Source of the DNA: Kribbella antiqua
GTDB taxonomy: Bacteria > Actinomycetota > Actinomycetes > Propionibacteriales > Kribbellaceae
Length of the DNA stretch: 64,000 nucleotides
NCBI RefSeq assembly: GCF_004345665.1
Contig: NZ_SLWR01000016.1
Span: 116,739 to 180,738 of the forward strand
Direction: 5' to 3'
This document shows positions 62,672-64,000 of this stretch, piece after piece. The stretch's first letter is position 1, and each line of letters begins with the position of its first letter. A model generated the notes under the pieces. The model was not told where the DNA came from, searched no databases, and saw nothing but the letters and a program-made list of their open reading frames with translations. Position numbers and translations under genes: made by a program.

Positions 62672-64000
62672 TCACCTGGTGTCCGGGCCTTCGGGATCGC
62701 TGAGGTATTCGTGGATCAGCTGAATCGCGGTGGAGCCCTCGCCGACGGCCGCGGCGACGCGCTTGATGGACCGATGGCGGACGTCGCCCGCGGCGAACAC
62801 CCCCGGCGTGCTGGTCTCCAAGAGCATCGGCGGCCGCCGCAGCGGCCAGCTTGGCGAAGCGTCACCATTGGTGAACAGATCTCGACCGGTAAGCACGAAG
62901 CCATGGTCGTCTCGTGCTACGGAGTCGTTCAGCCACGCAGTGCGCGGTTCGGCCCCGATTAGCAGGAAGAGCGCTGACGCCGGCACTACCTCCGTACGGG
63001 CGCCGGCCGGCCGCCGGAGCGTGATGGCCTCCAGCCGTCCCGCGCCTGCTCCGCCGACTACCTCGGTGCGGAGCCGGAGGTGGATGTTGGGCGCCTGCTC
63101 GATCTCCGAGACAAGGTACTCCGACATGGTGGCGCGGAGCGTCTCGCCGCGGACGAGCATCGTAACTGACGCCGCGTACCTGGCCAGGTGCATCGCGGCC
63201 TGACCGGCTGAGTTGCCTGCGCCGACGACGAACACGTCGCGCCCCTGCATGGCCTTCGCCTCAGCGCCTGCCGCGCCGTAGAAGACTCCGGCGCCGACTA
63301 GGGCGTCGAGCTCCGGGATGTCAAGGCGACGCCACGTCACCCCGGTCGCGATGACGACGGCACGGGCCGTGACCTCGCTGCCGTCGCTGGTGGTCACCAA
63401 CTGGAGCCGACTCCGCGTGCCCAGCCGGACCGCCGCCTGCGACACCACGAATCTCGTTCCGAACAGCCAGGCCTGCTCGACGGCGCGATTGGTCAGATCG
63501 TCTCCGCTGATGCCCCGGTGGAAACCAAGATAGTTCCGGATCAGCGAGCTGGTTCCCGCCTGTCCGCCCGGCACCGCGGACTCCAGCACCAGGGTCTCCA
63601 ATCCCTCCGACGCGGCGTACACAGCAGACGCCAATCCGGCCGGCCCCGCTCCGATGACCACGAGATCACAGGACTTGACATCGATGCGGGTCCGCACCCC
63701 CAATGCCTGCCAGATTTCGGGCAGGGCCGGATCGACGAGCACCGTCCCGTCGTAGAACGCGACCACAGGCAGCCTGGAACCGTCCACACCGGAGGCCGCC
63801 AGCAACTCGATTCCAGCGGCCGAGTCGTGATCGTAGAACCAGTACGGAACACCGACCCGGGTCAAGGTGTCCCGCAGCTCATGGGATCCCGCCGACGATT
63901 CGGCACCGACGATCCGCACCGGCACGACCTGCGCTTCCTGCGACTTGTCCCACGCGGCAAGGAACTCGCTGACCGCCGGATACAGGATCCGCTCGAGCGG
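62672..64000 (-). CDS. Thioredoxin-reductase-like flavoprotein, probably receiver-domain fusion (5' end outside window)
   Basis: The frame is open to the window edge; the GTG at 63925 is internal, because codons upstream read RILYPAVSEFLAAW, which joins a receiver domain to the rest in this family. Next comes a glutaredoxin-like domain (RIVGAESSAGSHELRDTL) of about 80 residues. Then FAD and NADPH motifs follow: VVIGAGPAGLAS, VVIATGVTWRRL, VFVVGAGNSAGQAAMHLA and the ending GVFAAGDVRHRSIKRVAAAVGEG. The active CxxC of thioredoxin reductase is missing, so disulphide reduction by that route is unlikely. Confidence 0.75.
   Translation of the reverse strand, partial: PLERILYPAVSEFLAAWDKSQEAQVVPVRIVGAESSAGSHELRDTLTRVGVPYWFYDHDSAAGIELLAASGVDGSRLPVVAFYDGTVLVDPALPEIWQALGVRTRIDVKSCDLVVIGAGPAGLASAVYAASEGLETLVLESAVPGGQAGTSSLIRNYLGFHRGISGDDLTNRAVEQAWLFGTRFVVSQAAVRLGTRSRLQLVTTSDGSEVTARAVVIATGVTWRRLDIPELDALVGAGVFYGAAGAEAKAMQGRDVFVVGAGNSAGQAAMHLARYAASVTMLVRGETLRATMSEYLVSEIEQAPNIHLRLRTEVVGGAGAGRLEAITLRRPAGARTEVVPASALFLLIGAEPRTAWLNDSVARDDHGFVLTGRDLFTNGDASPSWPLRRPPMLLETSTPGVFAAGDVRHRSIKRVAAAVGEGSTAIQLIHEYLSDPEGPDTR

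Overview
The window is high-GC DNA from an actinomycete. GTG starts are common, several genes look leaderless, the conjugation genes are of the actinobacterial SCO6880 type, and the CRISPR repeats are of the actinobacterial I-E type. No rRNA, complete tRNA or core chromosomal operon is present. The whole window reads as an accessory, mobile-element-rich region. A Nocardioidaceae-like host such as Kribbella is possible, but that is only an impression.

Layout. (1) 1-9.2 kb, plus strand: an apparently intact conjugation module. It runs from a Toprim/primase C-terminus through a sigma-like protein, a VirB8-like anchor, an NlpC/P60-like hydrolase, a small membrane protein, VirB6/TrbL, an SCO6880-family protein, a VirB4 ATPase and a VirD4 coupling protein to a DUF4913-like protein. 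(2) 9.3-22.5 kb: a tandem series of six attachment-site-like sequences (A-F). Each joins a tRNA-anticodon-arm-like core to a pair of short tandem repeats 104-109 bp downstream, always in the same orientation. Between them lie small cargo blocks: a membrane coiled-coil protein; a giant TPR/membrane protein; a PIN-domain membrane protein; an Abi-C protein with a PcrA-tail-like end, now frameshifted; and an SDR / methyltransferase / HD-hydrolase / unknown group. (3) 22.7-31.4 kb: lipoproteins, two NERD-domain genes (one frameshifted) on either side of an IS630-type element, and a zinc-finger RNase HI. The IS transposase gene is split by an antisense group II intron. (4) 31.7-38.7 kb: a 2.2-kaa secreted RHS protein with a variable C-terminal tip and an overlapping small membrane gene, the presumed immunity protein. 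(5) 38.8-45.3 kb: hypothetical genes and two serine recombinases. (6) 45.8-55.5 kb: a type I-E CRISPR-Cas locus with cas3-cse1-cse2-cas7-cas5-cas6e between two arrays and no cas1 or cas2. (7) 55.5-62.5 kb, minus strand: a second conjugation module with the same gene order as the first but clearly decaying (frameshift in virD4, amber codon in the SCO6880 homologue, truncated and frameshifted virB8-like gene). (8) The right edge holds a thioredoxin-reductase-like flavoprotein that runs out of the window and probably has an N-terminal receiver domain.

How it fits together. The CRISPR-Cas locus directly abuts the DUF4913 end of the dead conjugation module. The live-looking module ends about 100 bp before the first attachment-like site. 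The most unusual feature is the A-F series: equal internal spacing, direct orientation and self-contained, often leaderless cargo suggest repeated site-specific accretion of small defence-like cassettes, with no integrase left in the window. Candidate defence or conflict genes include the PIN, Abi-C, TPR, HD/SDR/methyltransferase and NERD genes as well as CRISPR and RHS. All functions are inferred from sequence reading; no database search was run.
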